A program made the position numbers and the translations under genes. DNA of 64,000 bases, from NCBI GenBank assembly GCA_018435665.1, contig JAHDND010000007.1:1-64000 (forward strand), in the 5' to 3' direction. This document shows positions 9,913 through 19,908 of the stretch, piece after piece. How positions within the stretch are numbered: the first letter of the stretch is position 1; each line of letters begins with the position of its first letter. The stretch is from Candidatus Thiosymbion sp. (GTDB lineage Bacteria > Pseudomonadota > Gammaproteobacteria > Chromatiales > Chromatiaceae). Below the pieces are notes generated by a model, which did no database searches, had not been told where the DNA came from, and saw only the letters and a list, made by a program, of their open reading frames with translations.

Positions 9913-11097
9913 ATGCCGACAGGGGCAACCCCGGGCTTTGCCACCCTGGCCATCCGCACTGGCCATCACCGTACCGCCGAGGGTGAGCACTCCGAGCCCA
10001 TCTTCACCACCTCCAGCTTCGTCTTCGCCAATGCCGCCGAGGCGGCGGCGCGCTTCGGCGGGGAGGAGGCCGGCAACATCTATTCCCGCTTCACCAATCC
10101 CACGGTGCGGGCCTTCGAGGAACGGCTGGCGGCCCTGGAAGGGGGGGAGCGCTGCGTCGCCACCGCCTCGGGCATGGCGGCCATCCTTGCCACCTGCCTG
10201 GGGTTGTTGCGGGCTGGGGATCACCTCGTCTCGTCGCGGGCCATCTTTGGCAGCACCACGGTCCTATTCAACAAGTATCTGGCCCGCTTTGGCGTCGAGA
10301 CCAGCTATGTTGACCTGGCGGACCTGGACGCCTGGGCGGCCGCCATCCGCCCGAACACCCGGCTGCTGTTTCTGGAGACCCCGTCCAATCCCCTCACCGA
10401 AATGGCCGACATCCGCGCCCTGGCCGACCTGGCCCACGGCCGGGGCTGTCTGCTGGCGGTGGACAATTGCTTCTGCACCCCCGCCCTGCAACGGCCCCTG
10501 ACCCTGGGGGCGGACCTGGTCATTCACTCCGCCACCAAGTACCTGGATGGCCAGGGACGTTGCCTGGGCGGGGCCGTGGTCGGCGATGCCCAGCGGGTGG
10601 GGGAGGAGGTCTTTGGCGTCATCCGCACCGCCGGGCCGAGCATGAGCCCTTTCAATGCCTGGGTCTTTCTCAAGGGCCTGGAGACCCTGGAACTGCGCAT
10701 GCTCGCCCATGCCCGCGCCGCCCAGGCCCTGGCCGAATGGCTGGTGGAGCAACCCGCCGTGACCCGGGTTCACTACCCCGGCCTGGCCTCCCACCCGCAG
10801 CATGCCCTGGTTGGTGCCCAGCAGCGCACCGGGGGCGGCATCGTCGCCTTCGAGGTCCGTGGCGGACGCGCGGCGGCCTGGCGGCTCATCGACGCCACCC
10901 GCCTCCTGTCCATCACCGCCAACCTGGGCGATACCAAGACCACCATCACCCACCCCGCCTCCACCACCCATGGCCGCCTCAGTCCCCAGGAACGGGCCGA
11001 CGCTGGCATCGGCGAGGGTCTGATCCGGGTTGCCGTGGGGCTGGAAGACCTGGGGGATATCCAGGCGGATTTGGCGCTGGGATTGGAGGGGGGATGA
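9913..11097 (+). CDS. metZ: O-succinylhomoserine sulfhydrylase
   Basis: MetZ uses sulfide to turn O-succinylhomoserine into homocysteine, the direct-sulfhydrylation route to methionine, which suits a sulfide-oxidising organism. The 394-residue protein belongs to the Cys/Met PLP family. Landmarks are YSRFTNPTV, the PLP lysine K209 in SATKYLDGQGR, and the C-terminal TTITHPASTTHGRL. The purF-metZ pairing is conserved in pseudomonads and relatives and favours MetZ over cystathionine gamma-synthase. AAGGA before the ATG is a fair ribosome binding site. Confidence 0.93.
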   Translation: MPTGATPGFATLAIRTGHHRTAEGEHSEPIFTTSSFVFANAAEAAARFGGEEAGNIYSRFTNPTVRAFEERLAALEGGERCVATASGMAAILATCLGLLRAGDHLVSSRAIFGSTTVLFNKYLARFGVETSYVDLADLDAWAAAIRPNTRLLFLETPSNPLTEMADIRALADLAHGRGCLLAVDNCFCTPALQRPLTLGADLVIHSATKYLDGQGRCLGGAVVGDAQRVGEEVFGVIRTAGPSMSPFNAWVFLKGLETLELRMLAHARAAQALAEWLVEQPAVTRVHYPGLASHPQHALVGAQQRTGGGIVAFEVRGGRAAAWRLIDATRLLSITANLGDTKTTITHPASTTHGRLSPQERADAGIGEGLIRVAVGLEDLGDIQADLALGLEGG

Positions 11098-11154
11098 TGC
11101 TGGCCGAAAGAGGTGATCCGTGGGGCGAAATCAAACGCGATCCCGCGCAATCCC

Positions 11155-11275
11155 TTTCGATTTTCCCGGGTCGGGTGGCATCTGGCGGGGGGCAACCTGA
11201 ATCCATCCCTGTAGGCTTGACTACCGCCTCCCTGCGGTCGACACCCCGCCAGACGCCCCTGGTCCTCCCCATCAA
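11155..11275. repeat. Interspersed palindromic element, copy A
   Basis: This is one of five related elements in the window. The left arm at 11168-11191 reads GGGTCGGGTGGC followed by ATCTGGCGGGGG. The centre carries the conserved GGCTTGAC block, then an inner hairpin of 5 bp (ACCGC/GCGGT, 11223-11238) around CTCCCT. The right arm (from about 11243) matches the family for CCCCGCCAGACGCC and then diverges, so this copy is partly decayed. It lies between the convergent metZ and uppP genes. Confidence 0.8.
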
Positions 11276-11331
11276 GGCGGGAAGCTGATATGCCTCGTCT
11301 ACACCTGAGATCGGCCTGTCAACCCAGACCG

Positions 11332-12159
11332 TCAGACCAAGAGCAGGATGATTAGCCCGCCCACCACTAGCCGGTAGAGGACGAAGGGCAGCATGCCGAT
11401 CCGCTCGATGAAGCGGAGGAAGAAATGGATTGTCAGGTAGGCGACGCCGAAGGCGATCAGGCCGCCCAGCCAGAAGGGCTGCCAGTCCACCGCTTCCGAT
11501 GACTGGATGAGCTCCAGACCCTCCAGTCCCCCCGCCATGAGGATGGCCGGGATGGAGAGCAGGAAGGAAAAGCGCGCCGCCGCCTTGCGGGTCAGCCCCA
11601 GGAAGAGGGCGGCGGTCATGGTGATGCCGGAACGGGAGGTGCCCGGAATGATGGCTAGGGCCTGGCAGGTGCCGATGATCAGGGCCTGACGCCAACCGAG
11701 GCTGAATTCATCCCGGTTTCTGCGGCCCAGGCGGTCGGCGATCCCCAAGAGCAGGCCATAGCCGATGATGTTGCCGGCGATGATCAGGGTGATGAGACCG
11801 GCGTCAGCGCGTAGCCATTCCAGCAGCCCCTTGAGGGGCAGACCGAGGATGACCACGGGCAGGGTGGCGACCAGAATCATCCACGCCAGGCCCGCCTCGG
11901 GAGAGGTGATGCGGCGCTGGACCAGGGAGGTGCCGAAGGCCCCCAGCATGGCCAGGATATCCCGGTAAAAGTAGGCCATCACCGCCGCCAGGGTGCCGAG
12001 GTGGAGAGCGACATCAAAGGCGAGGCTCTGTAACTCGTATCCCAGGACCAGGGGGGTGAGCACCAGGTGCCCCGAACTGGAGATAGGCAGGAGTTCCGAA
12101 AACCCCTGAACGATGGCAAGCAGGACGATCTGGATGGTTTCCAAGGTTGGGAACTCCAC
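11332..12159 (-). CDS. uppP: Undecaprenyl-diphosphatase
   Basis: UppP (BacA) dephosphorylates undecaprenyl diphosphate to recycle the lipid carrier for peptidoglycan and polysaccharide export; high copy number gives bacitracin resistance. The 275-residue product is very hydrophobic with about eight helices. Both family motifs are intact: QGFSELLPISSSGH at residues 18-31 (catalytic Glu and His) and PGTSRSGIT near residue 172 with the key Arg. It is a single minus-strand gene facing metZ. Confidence 0.96.
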   Translation of the reverse strand: MEFPTLETIQIVLLAIVQGFSELLPISSSGHLVLTPLVLGYELQSLAFDVALHLGTLAAVMAYFYRDILAMLGAFGTSLVQRRITSPEAGLAWMILVATLPVVILGLPLKGLLEWLRADAGLITLIIAGNIIGYGLLLGIADRLGRRNRDEFSLGWRQALIIGTCQALAIIPGTSRSGITMTAALFLGLTRKAAARFSFLLSIPAILMAGGLEGLELIQSSEAVDWQPFWLGGLIAFGVAYLTIHFFLRFIERIGMLPFVLYRLVVGGLIILLLV

Positions 12160-12262
12160 GGTGGCGGGGGCGGGATTTTACCAGTAGTGCGGTGGGTGCG
12201 GTCCGAAATCAGCCCGGCCGATGGCCGGGGCATAAGGCGGCGGCTGGATCTGTTCTGATCAC

Positions 12263-12289
12263 CCCGTCTACCCGTCTACCCGTCTACCC
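12263..12289. repeat. Short tandem repeat, unit CCCGTCTA
   Basis: Three perfect copies of the 8-mer CCCGTCTA plus a partial fourth lie in the 157-base gap between the start of uppP and the end of the phosphopantetheinyl transferase gene. An 8-base unit in a non-coding gap is a candidate site for copy-number change by slippage. No function is evident. Confidence 0.85.
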
Positions 12290-12316
12290 CCGTTGGCTGA
12301 GGGATAGTGAAATCAT

Positions 12317-13051
12317 TTAACCCCTGGCCAATCCAGGCAGAGAAAGGCGGTGCGTCTGCCAGGCAGAACGGGGCGGGAGGTCTGGACTGGCGATGGCCGC
12401 GAGATAGCCGGGCTGGGGAATGAAATGCCTGACATCGGGTTCCCCCGACGTGGCCAGGGGAGGGTGGAAAAGCCCGGAACCAGTCAATTTGACCCGAGCC
12501 TCGAGGGCGGTCCAGAAACGGGTGAAGAGTCTCGGGCGCTCTTGCGGGTCACAGGCTTGGAGTTGCTCGATCTCGTGGGCGGAGAAGAGGCGACGGGCGA
12601 TGGCGATCATGTCGCGATGGGGATTGATCCGTTCACAGTCGATACCCACCGCGTGACCCAGGCGCACGGCGACCAGGGCCAGGTCCCCACTGGTGGTCAG
12701 GTTGAATTCCACGGGACCCGCCACGGCGGGTTTGCCGTGGGGGCCGCGGGTGAAGCGGATCACCTCGGGGGCTTGTCCCAGATAGTGGGCCAGGATCAGC
12801 CGCAGCCCGGCATGGGCGCACAGGTAGGCATGACGGTGACGGTCCAGCCTGAAGCGGCTGGCTCGCTCCTGTTCATGGGAGGAGAGCAGGGGCCATAGCG
12901 CCGCCCCTCTTGCGCCGGACTCGGGGATATCCTGGCCATGGCCGCCACTGCCATCGCCTTCGGGGCCGCAAGGGATCAACCAGAGATGAAGGTCGCTCCG
13001 TTCCAGGCGGGGGGGGAGGGGAGAGGTGAGCCAGTGGATATCCAACGCCAA
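12317..13051 (-). CDS. Divergent 4'-phosphopantetheinyl transferase superfamily protein
   Basis: The 244-residue protein aligns by eye with Sfp-type transferases, which move phosphopantetheine from CoA to carrier proteins. The magnesium-binding VGIDCE is present (usual G-V/I-D-x-E). Two other hallmarks are altered. The usual N-x-S-H-S reads NLTTS, so the CoA-binding His is replaced. The usual W-x-x-K-E-x-x-x-K reads WTALEARVK, so the first Lys is replaced while Glu and the last Lys remain. The start is probably a TTG at 13051, since no in-frame ATG is near. It has no carrier-protein neighbour. Fold assignment is good; activity is uncertain. Confidence 0.8.
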   Translation of the reverse strand: MALDIHWLTSPLPPRLERSDLHLWLIPCGPEGDGSGGHGQDIPESGARGAALWPLLSSHEQERASRFRLDRHRHAYLCAHAGLRLILAHYLGQAPEVIRFTRGPHGKPAVAGPVEFNLTTSGDLALVAVRLGHAVGIDCERINPHRDMIAIARRLFSAHEIEQLQACDPQERPRLFTRFWTALEARVKLTGSGLFHPPLATSGEPDVRHFIPQPGYLAAIASPDLPPRSAWQTHRLSLPGLARG

Positions 13052-13213
13052 TCAAACCGCGTTTGTTCCAATCAGATCCGACCCTGCCGGATCGGAAACC
13101 GGGATAGCCTTGGAATCAGTCGGGTGGGACGATCATGCCAAGGCGCGGGGGAGCGACGCACGTGTGCCCGACCTTTCCTTCTATAATGACCTCCTCGCAA
13201 AGCGGAGGCCAGC

Positions 13214-13453
13214 ATGGTTCACCCTCTCAACGACCCGACCTTACAGGGGATCGTGGAAGCGATCTGCGCCAAAGGCTGTCGCCAGGTCTGGCAGGCTATC
13301 GCGGCCTGGGAACGGGGCGAAGTCCCGGTCGAGGCCAGGGGGCTCGGCGAGGCCGACCTTGCACGGGTGCTGACGGAACTGAAGGCGATCATGGCCGTTT
13401 ATGACAGTTGCAACCCGGATAATGTCGCCGGGCAACCTCCCGGGGCGGCATGA
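13214..13453 (+). CDS. Small hypothetical protein (79 aa)
   Basis: The ATG at 13214 follows a good ribosome binding site (GCGGAGG, about 6 bases upstream), which favours a real gene. The product is soluble and mostly helical by composition, with a single Cys-Arg-Gln segment near residue 22. It contains a LARVLTELKAIMAVYD block that resembles small conserved proteins in other proteobacteria, as far as I recall. I cannot assign a function. It lies just upstream of repeat copy B. Confidence 0.6.
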   Translation: MVHPLNDPTLQGIVEAICAKGCRQVWQAIAAWERGEVPVEARGLGEADLARVLTELKAIMAVYDSCNPDNVAGQPPGAA

Positions 13454-13471
13454 TATACCCACCGCATGTCA

Positions 13472-13614
13472 GTTATCGGCATCGCTAGGGAGGGTCGGGT
13501 GGCGACTGGCGGGGGTGACGCCAGCAGGGATGCTGGCGTCAAGCCTACAGGGACGTATTCACGGCGTCCCCCGCCAGACGCCACCCGACCCGGAAAAACC
13601 GAAAATTGAGGTGC
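13472..13614. repeat. Interspersed palindromic element, copy B
   Basis: The outer arms at 13492-13515 and 13568-13591 are 24 bases each and pair with one mismatch. The inner hairpin at 13517-13540 is a perfect 10-bp stem (GACGCCAGCA/TGCTGGCGTC) around GGGA. The stem bases differ almost completely from copies C and E, yet pairing is kept. The flank carries the family edge CCGAAAATTGAG. Orientation is the same as copy C and opposite to A, D and E. It lies between the small gene at 13214-13453 and tex. Confidence 0.85.
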
Positions 13615-13752
13615 GATGACTATAGCTGCCAACCCCCTTCGTGCTCCCCATCCGGTTAGCGCCCCGATCATCCGGCCGTCACCTTGCCCATCCGGATACC
13701 GCCTTCTTCATCCGGCGTTATCGCTCTCTCCCACTGCCACTCATGGAACACC

Positions 13753-16260
<2,508 letters not shown>

Positions 16261-16314
16261 CTGTCATGAGGCGGCGCGCCGGGTCAGCCCAGCCGGCGCC
16301 AGGCGCCGTGCGGC

Positions 16315-16767
16315 TCAGGCCGCCTGCTTCTGCTCCGCCCGGGCCTCGATGCTCCGGATCAGGGGGTAGAGGTGTTCGGTCTCGCGATCGATGCGCTCCA
16401 GGACCATGTCGAATATCTGGTTGGTGTCTTCGACAAACTGGGCATGATCCTTGATGTGCAGGCACTGATGGGGCGGGAGGCAATACCGCTTGAGGTATTC
16501 GCCGAAGATGCGCTTGATTTCGGATGATCCAGAAAGAAACCGGTCGGCGGTGTTGCGCACGGTCTGGGCCTCATGGGACAGCAGTTGGCGGCAGAATTGC
16601 CGGTCAACCTTTTCCATGTGCTTCTTTACCAGCTTGACGTAATCGAAAAAGATGGACTCGGCGATCTTGGTGTCGCACATGAAGCGATCCTGGATGAGAT
16701 AACGGAAGACATTGTTTTTCTCCGTGATCTCGTGAATTTCTTGGTGCAGGGTGGTAAAGGTGGCCAT
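16315..16767 (-). CDS. Hemerythrin-like helical protein
   Basis: The 150-residue protein is predicted all-helical and has spaced His/Glu/Asp residues (HEIHE-type start, KKHMEKVD, LSHEAQ, HIKDHAQF, RETEHLYPLI) as in hemerythrin-type cation-binding proteins. The closing RIDRETEHLYPLIRSI pattern is typical of that fold. The exact metal ligands cannot be settled by eye. A sigma-factor regulator of the Rsd type is a weaker alternative. It is convergent with tex, and its start faces an FNR-type site about 200 bases away, in keeping with an oxygen or NO link. Confidence 0.55.
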   Translation of the reverse strand: MATFTTLHQEIHEITEKNNVFRYLIQDRFMCDTKIAESIFFDYVKLVKKHMEKVDRQFCRQLLSHEAQTVRNTADRFLSGSSEIKRIFGEYLKRYCLPPHQCLHIKDHAQFVEDTNQIFDMVLERIDRETEHLYPLIRSIEARAEQKQAA

Positions 16768-16970
16768 GGGGGAACTCCGAACTCCAGGGGTGGGCCGCGG
16801 CCATCGAGGCGGTCGGCCAGGTTGTCATGCAGAAAAACGCAAAGTGAGCGGGGGGCCAGGCGCGGCGGGCCAGGTGTCAAGGCGGGTCAGGACCCCGTAA
16901 CAAACGTGCGGAGTTTAGCCCAGCCGCCAGGGCCTTGCCATCGGTCTGGCATGAACGGGCCGCCGCGGAC

Positions 16971-16984
16971 TTGATGTAACTCAA
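16971..16984 (+). promoter_or_regulatory. FNR/Anr-type binding site
   Basis: The 14 bases TTGATGTAACTCAA match the FNR/Anr consensus TTGAT-N4-ATCAA at nine of ten fixed positions. The site is 74 bases before the HPP gene start and about 200 bases from the divergent hemerythrin-like gene, so it could place either under oxygen control. This is motif evidence only. Confidence 0.6.
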
Positions 16985-17057
16985 GGCGTGCCGGTTCAGG
17001 GGGGTGTGTCATAGCGAGTGGCGGAATTCAGGTGAGACCTGGGGATGAGAGGCGGGG

Positions 17058-17657
17058 ATGAATAGCGAAGACAAGGGGGCTCTAGCCTCCGAGGCCGGCC
17101 GGGTGAAGACCTGGTGGCGCCAGTACCTAACCAAGCTGCGGGGGCGCGCCTCTACCGGGCCTTCCACTGTCGCCTTGGGGGAGATTCTCTGGTCCTGGGT
17201 CGGAGCCTTTCTCGGGATTGGCGCGCTGAGCCTGCTCAACGGCAACCTCCTGACGCCCGCGGACAATCTGCTCCTGATCGGCTCTTTTGGTGCTTCGGCG
17301 GTCCTGGTCTACGGCGCCCCTCGCAGTCCGCTGGCCCAGCCCCGCAACCTAGTCGGCGGCCATCTCCTCTCCGCGACGGTCGGGGTCCTTTGCTATCTGC
17401 TGTTGAGCCCCTGGCCGTGGCTGGCCGCCCCCCTGGCCGTGGCCACGGCCATCGCCCTGATGCACCTGACCCGCACCCTGCACCCGCCGGGAGGGGCCAC
17501 GGCCCTGATCGCCGTGGCCGGTTCGGACCAGGTCCATGCCCTGGGCCTGAAGTTCGTCCTGATGCCCGTCGGTGTCGGGGTGCTGGTGCTGCTGGTGGTT
17601 GCCCTCCTGGTCAACAACCTTTCCCCCCAACGTCAGTACCCTGAACATTGGTACTGA
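17058..17657 (+). CDS. HPP family integral membrane protein
   Basis: The 199-residue protein has a basic N-terminal tail and four membrane helices. Both family hallmarks are present: GSFGASAVLVYGAP, and HPPGGATAL, which gave the family its name (PF04982). Some HPP proteins of cyanobacteria and plastids are linked to nitrite transport; for bacterial stand-alone members the substrate is mostly unknown. GAGAGGCGGGG before the ATG is a plausible ribosome binding site. The FNR-type box upstream would suit expression under low oxygen. Confidence 0.9.
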   Translation: MNSEDKGALASEAGRVKTWWRQYLTKLRGRASTGPSTVALGEILWSWVGAFLGIGALSLLNGNLLTPADNLLLIGSFGASAVLVYGAPRSPLAQPRNLVGGHLLSATVGVLCYLLLSPWPWLAAPLAVATAIALMHLTRTLHPPGGATALIAVAGSDQVHALGLKFVLMPVGVGVLVLLVVALLVNNLSPQRQYPEHWY

Positions 17658-17689
17658 CGCGGGGGAGCGGGGCGACCAGGCGGACGGAA

Positions 17690-17714
17690 GAAAAAAAGGC
17701 CCGGCCGGTGGCCA
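17690..17714 (-). terminator. Candidate intrinsic terminator for the DsrC-like gene
   Basis: On the minus strand a GGCC-based hairpin is followed directly by seven T residues (the A-run at 17691-17697). It begins about 20 bases after the stop of the DsrC-like gene. The stem is short but very GC-rich, so several pairings are possible. The T-run makes termination likely. Confidence 0.55.
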
Positions 17715-17732
17715 GGCGGAAGCGGAGGAAAA

Positions 17733-18029
17733 TCAGACGCAGCCGGTGGGTTTGGGCAGCCCGCCCCACTTGCAGATCAGCTTCATGGGGCCCTTCTTGA
17801 AGACGTCGTACAGTTCCTTGGTGGAGATGTTCAACTCCTTGGCGAACTTACGGATCGGGGGCACGACACCGTCGTTTTCGTACATGGCCCGGGCCTCGCG
17901 GATGTAGTGCATGATCTGCTCGTCGATCGCGAATTCGTCGGCCTTGGCGAGCTGGATGGCGACCTCCTCGCTCCAGTCGTCACGATTGATGAGGAAGCCC
18001 TCGCCATCCACGGGAACGCTAACTGACAT
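17733..18029 (-). CDS. DsrC/TusE family sulfur-carrier protein
   Basis: The 98-residue protein belongs to the DsrC/TusE/DsvC family. It ends CKWGGLPKPTGCV, with Cys86 and the penultimate Cys97 separated by ten residues, the two redox cysteines of true DsrC. TusE proteins keep only the last Cys. Compared with DsrC of purple sulfur bacteria it lacks the short loop insertion before the C-terminal arm. DsrC carries trisulfide-linked sulfur between cytoplasmic sulfurtransferases and DsrAB. No dsr genes lie nearby, so this is a stand-alone paralogue. GGAGA precedes the ATG. Confidence 0.93.
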   Translation of the reverse strand: MSVSVPVDGEGFLINRDDWSEEVAIQLAKADEFAIDEQIMHYIREARAMYENDGVVPPIRKFAKELNISTKELYDVFKKGPMKLICKWGGLPKPTGCV

Positions 18030-18270
18030 GAGATTATCTCCGGCTAGATTTCTGACTGATTTACTCTGGTAACTGGACGCCGAGTTTGGGACCTTCTTCG
18101 GGATTCCAAGGGTCAGGGGGGAGAAGGATCGAGGGAGATCGCAAAACGATGTTCGGCTTGCCCGATACCCTCGGGCGCATGCCAGGAGGAGAATTCGTTG
18201 GGGCGGAAGCTTGGCACCGACGGGATCGGGATCCCGCCGGCGTCAAATGGGACCGTGGGCGGAAAGGATT

Positions 18271-19056
18271 TCAGTGGGTCCGGATAGCCCGTGCCGACTC
18301 GATGGCCGCCAGGACCCCGTCCCAGAAGCGGATGCGGGCGCAGAGGGCCTCCTCGGCGGCAGTCTCGGCCTCCTCGATCCGCTGGGGGTCCCCGGCGCAG
18401 AGGGCGTCGAGCAGCCGCAGGGACAGGGGGCCATGTAACTTGCCATCGAGATGGACATGCCGCTCCAGGTAATGGTGAAAGCTAGGGGCCTGCTCGATCG
18501 CGGGGCCGCTCTGGGCGATGAAGCGGCGGAACATGCCCGGGATCACCTGCTCCCGACCCACGGTCAGGGCGGCGGCAACCTCGTGGGGCTTGTCCTCGTT
18601 GATGAAGGCGAAGCTGGTCTCGACGAAGTAACGGGCGGGGAGGGGCACCAGATCCGAATAGAGGGCCGCGTCCAGGCCCTGGTCCCGGACTCGGGCGAGG
18701 AATTCCTCCGCCAGGCCGCCATTGCCGCCGATCTCGGTCCAGGCCTGGACGTAGAGCTCGAAATGGCTGAGGTAGCCGGCGCCCTCGCCACCGGGGGCCA
18801 GGTCCGATTCCTCCTCCAGCACTCGTTGGTTGATGAAGCGCTTCAGGGCGGTGTTGCCCCCGGGCATCCAGGGAACCTGGGCGGGGGCAAGCTGCCGCTG
18901 CATGTACTTCAGCAGGGACATGAAGTCCCAGACCGCGAAGAGGTGGTGATGCATGAAGACCCGCAGGTCGTCCCGCGACCGCAGGGAGGCGTAGATGGGG
19001 TGACTGGCCAGCCGCTCCCGCATGGGGGTCAGGTGGTCGAGAGAGAGTTTCGCCAA
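18271..19056 (-). CDS. DUF3050 domain protein (heme oxygenase-like fold)
   Basis: The protein matches the DUF3050 pattern by eye: HPIYASLRSRDDLRVFMHHHLFAVWDFM, then EEESDLAP, SHFELYV, KPHEVAAALTVGRE, and YLERHVHLDGKLHGP. The His/Glu-rich helices resemble the heme oxygenase-like diiron fold. No function is established for the family. I start it at a TTG (19056) placed seven bases after GGAGGA, giving 261 residues. An in-frame ATG at 19140 would add 28 low-complexity residues that look non-coding. Confidence 0.85.
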   Translation of the reverse strand: MAKLSLDHLTPMRERLASHPIYASLRSRDDLRVFMHHHLFAVWDFMSLLKYMQRQLAPAQVPWMPGGNTALKRFINQRVLEEESDLAPGGEGAGYLSHFELYVQAWTEIGGNGGLAEEFLARVRDQGLDAALYSDLVPLPARYFVETSFAFINEDKPHEVAAALTVGREQVIPGMFRRFIAQSGPAIEQAPSFHHYLERHVHLDGKLHGPLSLRLLDALCAGDPQRIEEAETAAEEALCARIRFWDGVLAAIESARAIRTH

Positions 19057-19182
19057 GGTGTGGTCCTCCGAAGTGCGCCCGCAACCGCCCGCCGCTGAGA
19101 TCGGCAAGAGACTGCCGTCGCGACCGGGATCAACGGCCAAGTTTCTCCGCGATCATAAGCAATTGCAAATATACTTGGGCAG

Positions 19183-19863
19183 GTGAACCCGGCCTATCCC
19201 CTTGCCTTTGCCATCGGTCTGCTGAGTGCCTTGCACTGTATTGGCATGTGCGGGGGCATTGCCGGGGCCTTGAGCCTGTCCCTGCCCGCGGCGCGGCGCG
19301 CCCACTGGCGGGGGCTGGTGACCTATTTGCTGGCCTTCAATCTGGGGCGGGTGCTGAGCTACGCCCTGGCGGGGGCGGCCTTTGGCTCCCTCGGCGGTGT
19401 CCTGCTGGTGTCCGGCCATCTCTGGCTGCATGACGCCCTGCGGTGGCTGGCGGCCCTGGTCATGGTCGGGGCCGGGCTCTCCATCGCCGGGTGGTTGCCA
19501 CGGCTCCAGGGACTGGAACGGCTCGGCGCCCCCATCTGGCGGTGGCTGGAGCCCTGGGGGCGGCGGCTCCTGCCCGTCGATTCCCTGCCCAAGGCGATCC
19601 TGTACGGTGCCGTCTGGGGCTGGTTGCCCTGCGGCCTGGTCTATACCCTCCTGCTTGGCGCCCCCGCCCAGGGCGGGCCCCTGGCTGGCGCCCTCTACAT
19701 GGCCTTGTTCGGGCTTGGCACCTGGCCGGTGCTGATCGCCACCGGCCTTTTTGCCGGGCGCCTGCATCGCTATGCCGGGGATACCCGGCTCCGGGTCCTG
19801 GCGGGACTGGCCGTGACCGGTCTCGGCCTTTATACCCTCAGTTTCCAAGGCTACAATGTTTGA
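19183..19863 (+). CDS. TauE/SafE-type six-helix membrane protein
   Basis: The 226-residue product starts at a GTG and is a polytopic membrane protein. Its first helix holds the HCIGMCGG motif and a later helix holds WLPCGLVYT, as in the DsbD-like/UreH-like branch of the sulfite exporter TauE/SafE superfamily. Members next to cbb3 oxidase genes help copper or heme delivery, while others are annotated as exporters. The paired Cys motifs suggest metal or thiol handling. The AAA+ regulator gene begins 45 bases downstream and may share the transcript. Confidence 0.88.
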   Translation: MNPAYPLAFAIGLLSALHCIGMCGGIAGALSLSLPAARRAHWRGLVTYLLAFNLGRVLSYALAGAAFGSLGGVLLVSGHLWLHDALRWLAALVMVGAGLSIAGWLPRLQGLERLGAPIWRWLEPWGRRLLPVDSLPKAILYGAVWGWLPCGLVYTLLLGAPAQGGPLAGALYMALFGLGTWPVLIATGLFAGRLHRYAGDTRLRVLAGLAVTGLGLYTLSFQGYNV

Positions 19864-19908
19864 AGTCGCGCCGATCATGGCAGTAGCCAGGCAGAAGGGG
19901 ATACGTCA

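Noticed and set aside
13401..13619. Short open frame over repeat copy B, and similar ones over the other copies
   Set aside because: They translate the palindromic element itself (GRIHGVPRQ-like peptides) and are artefacts of the repeat.
18061..18246. Small minus-strand open frame just upstream of the DsrC-like gene
   Set aside because: No ribosome binding site before its possible starts and no recognisable sequence; coding nature cannot be supported.
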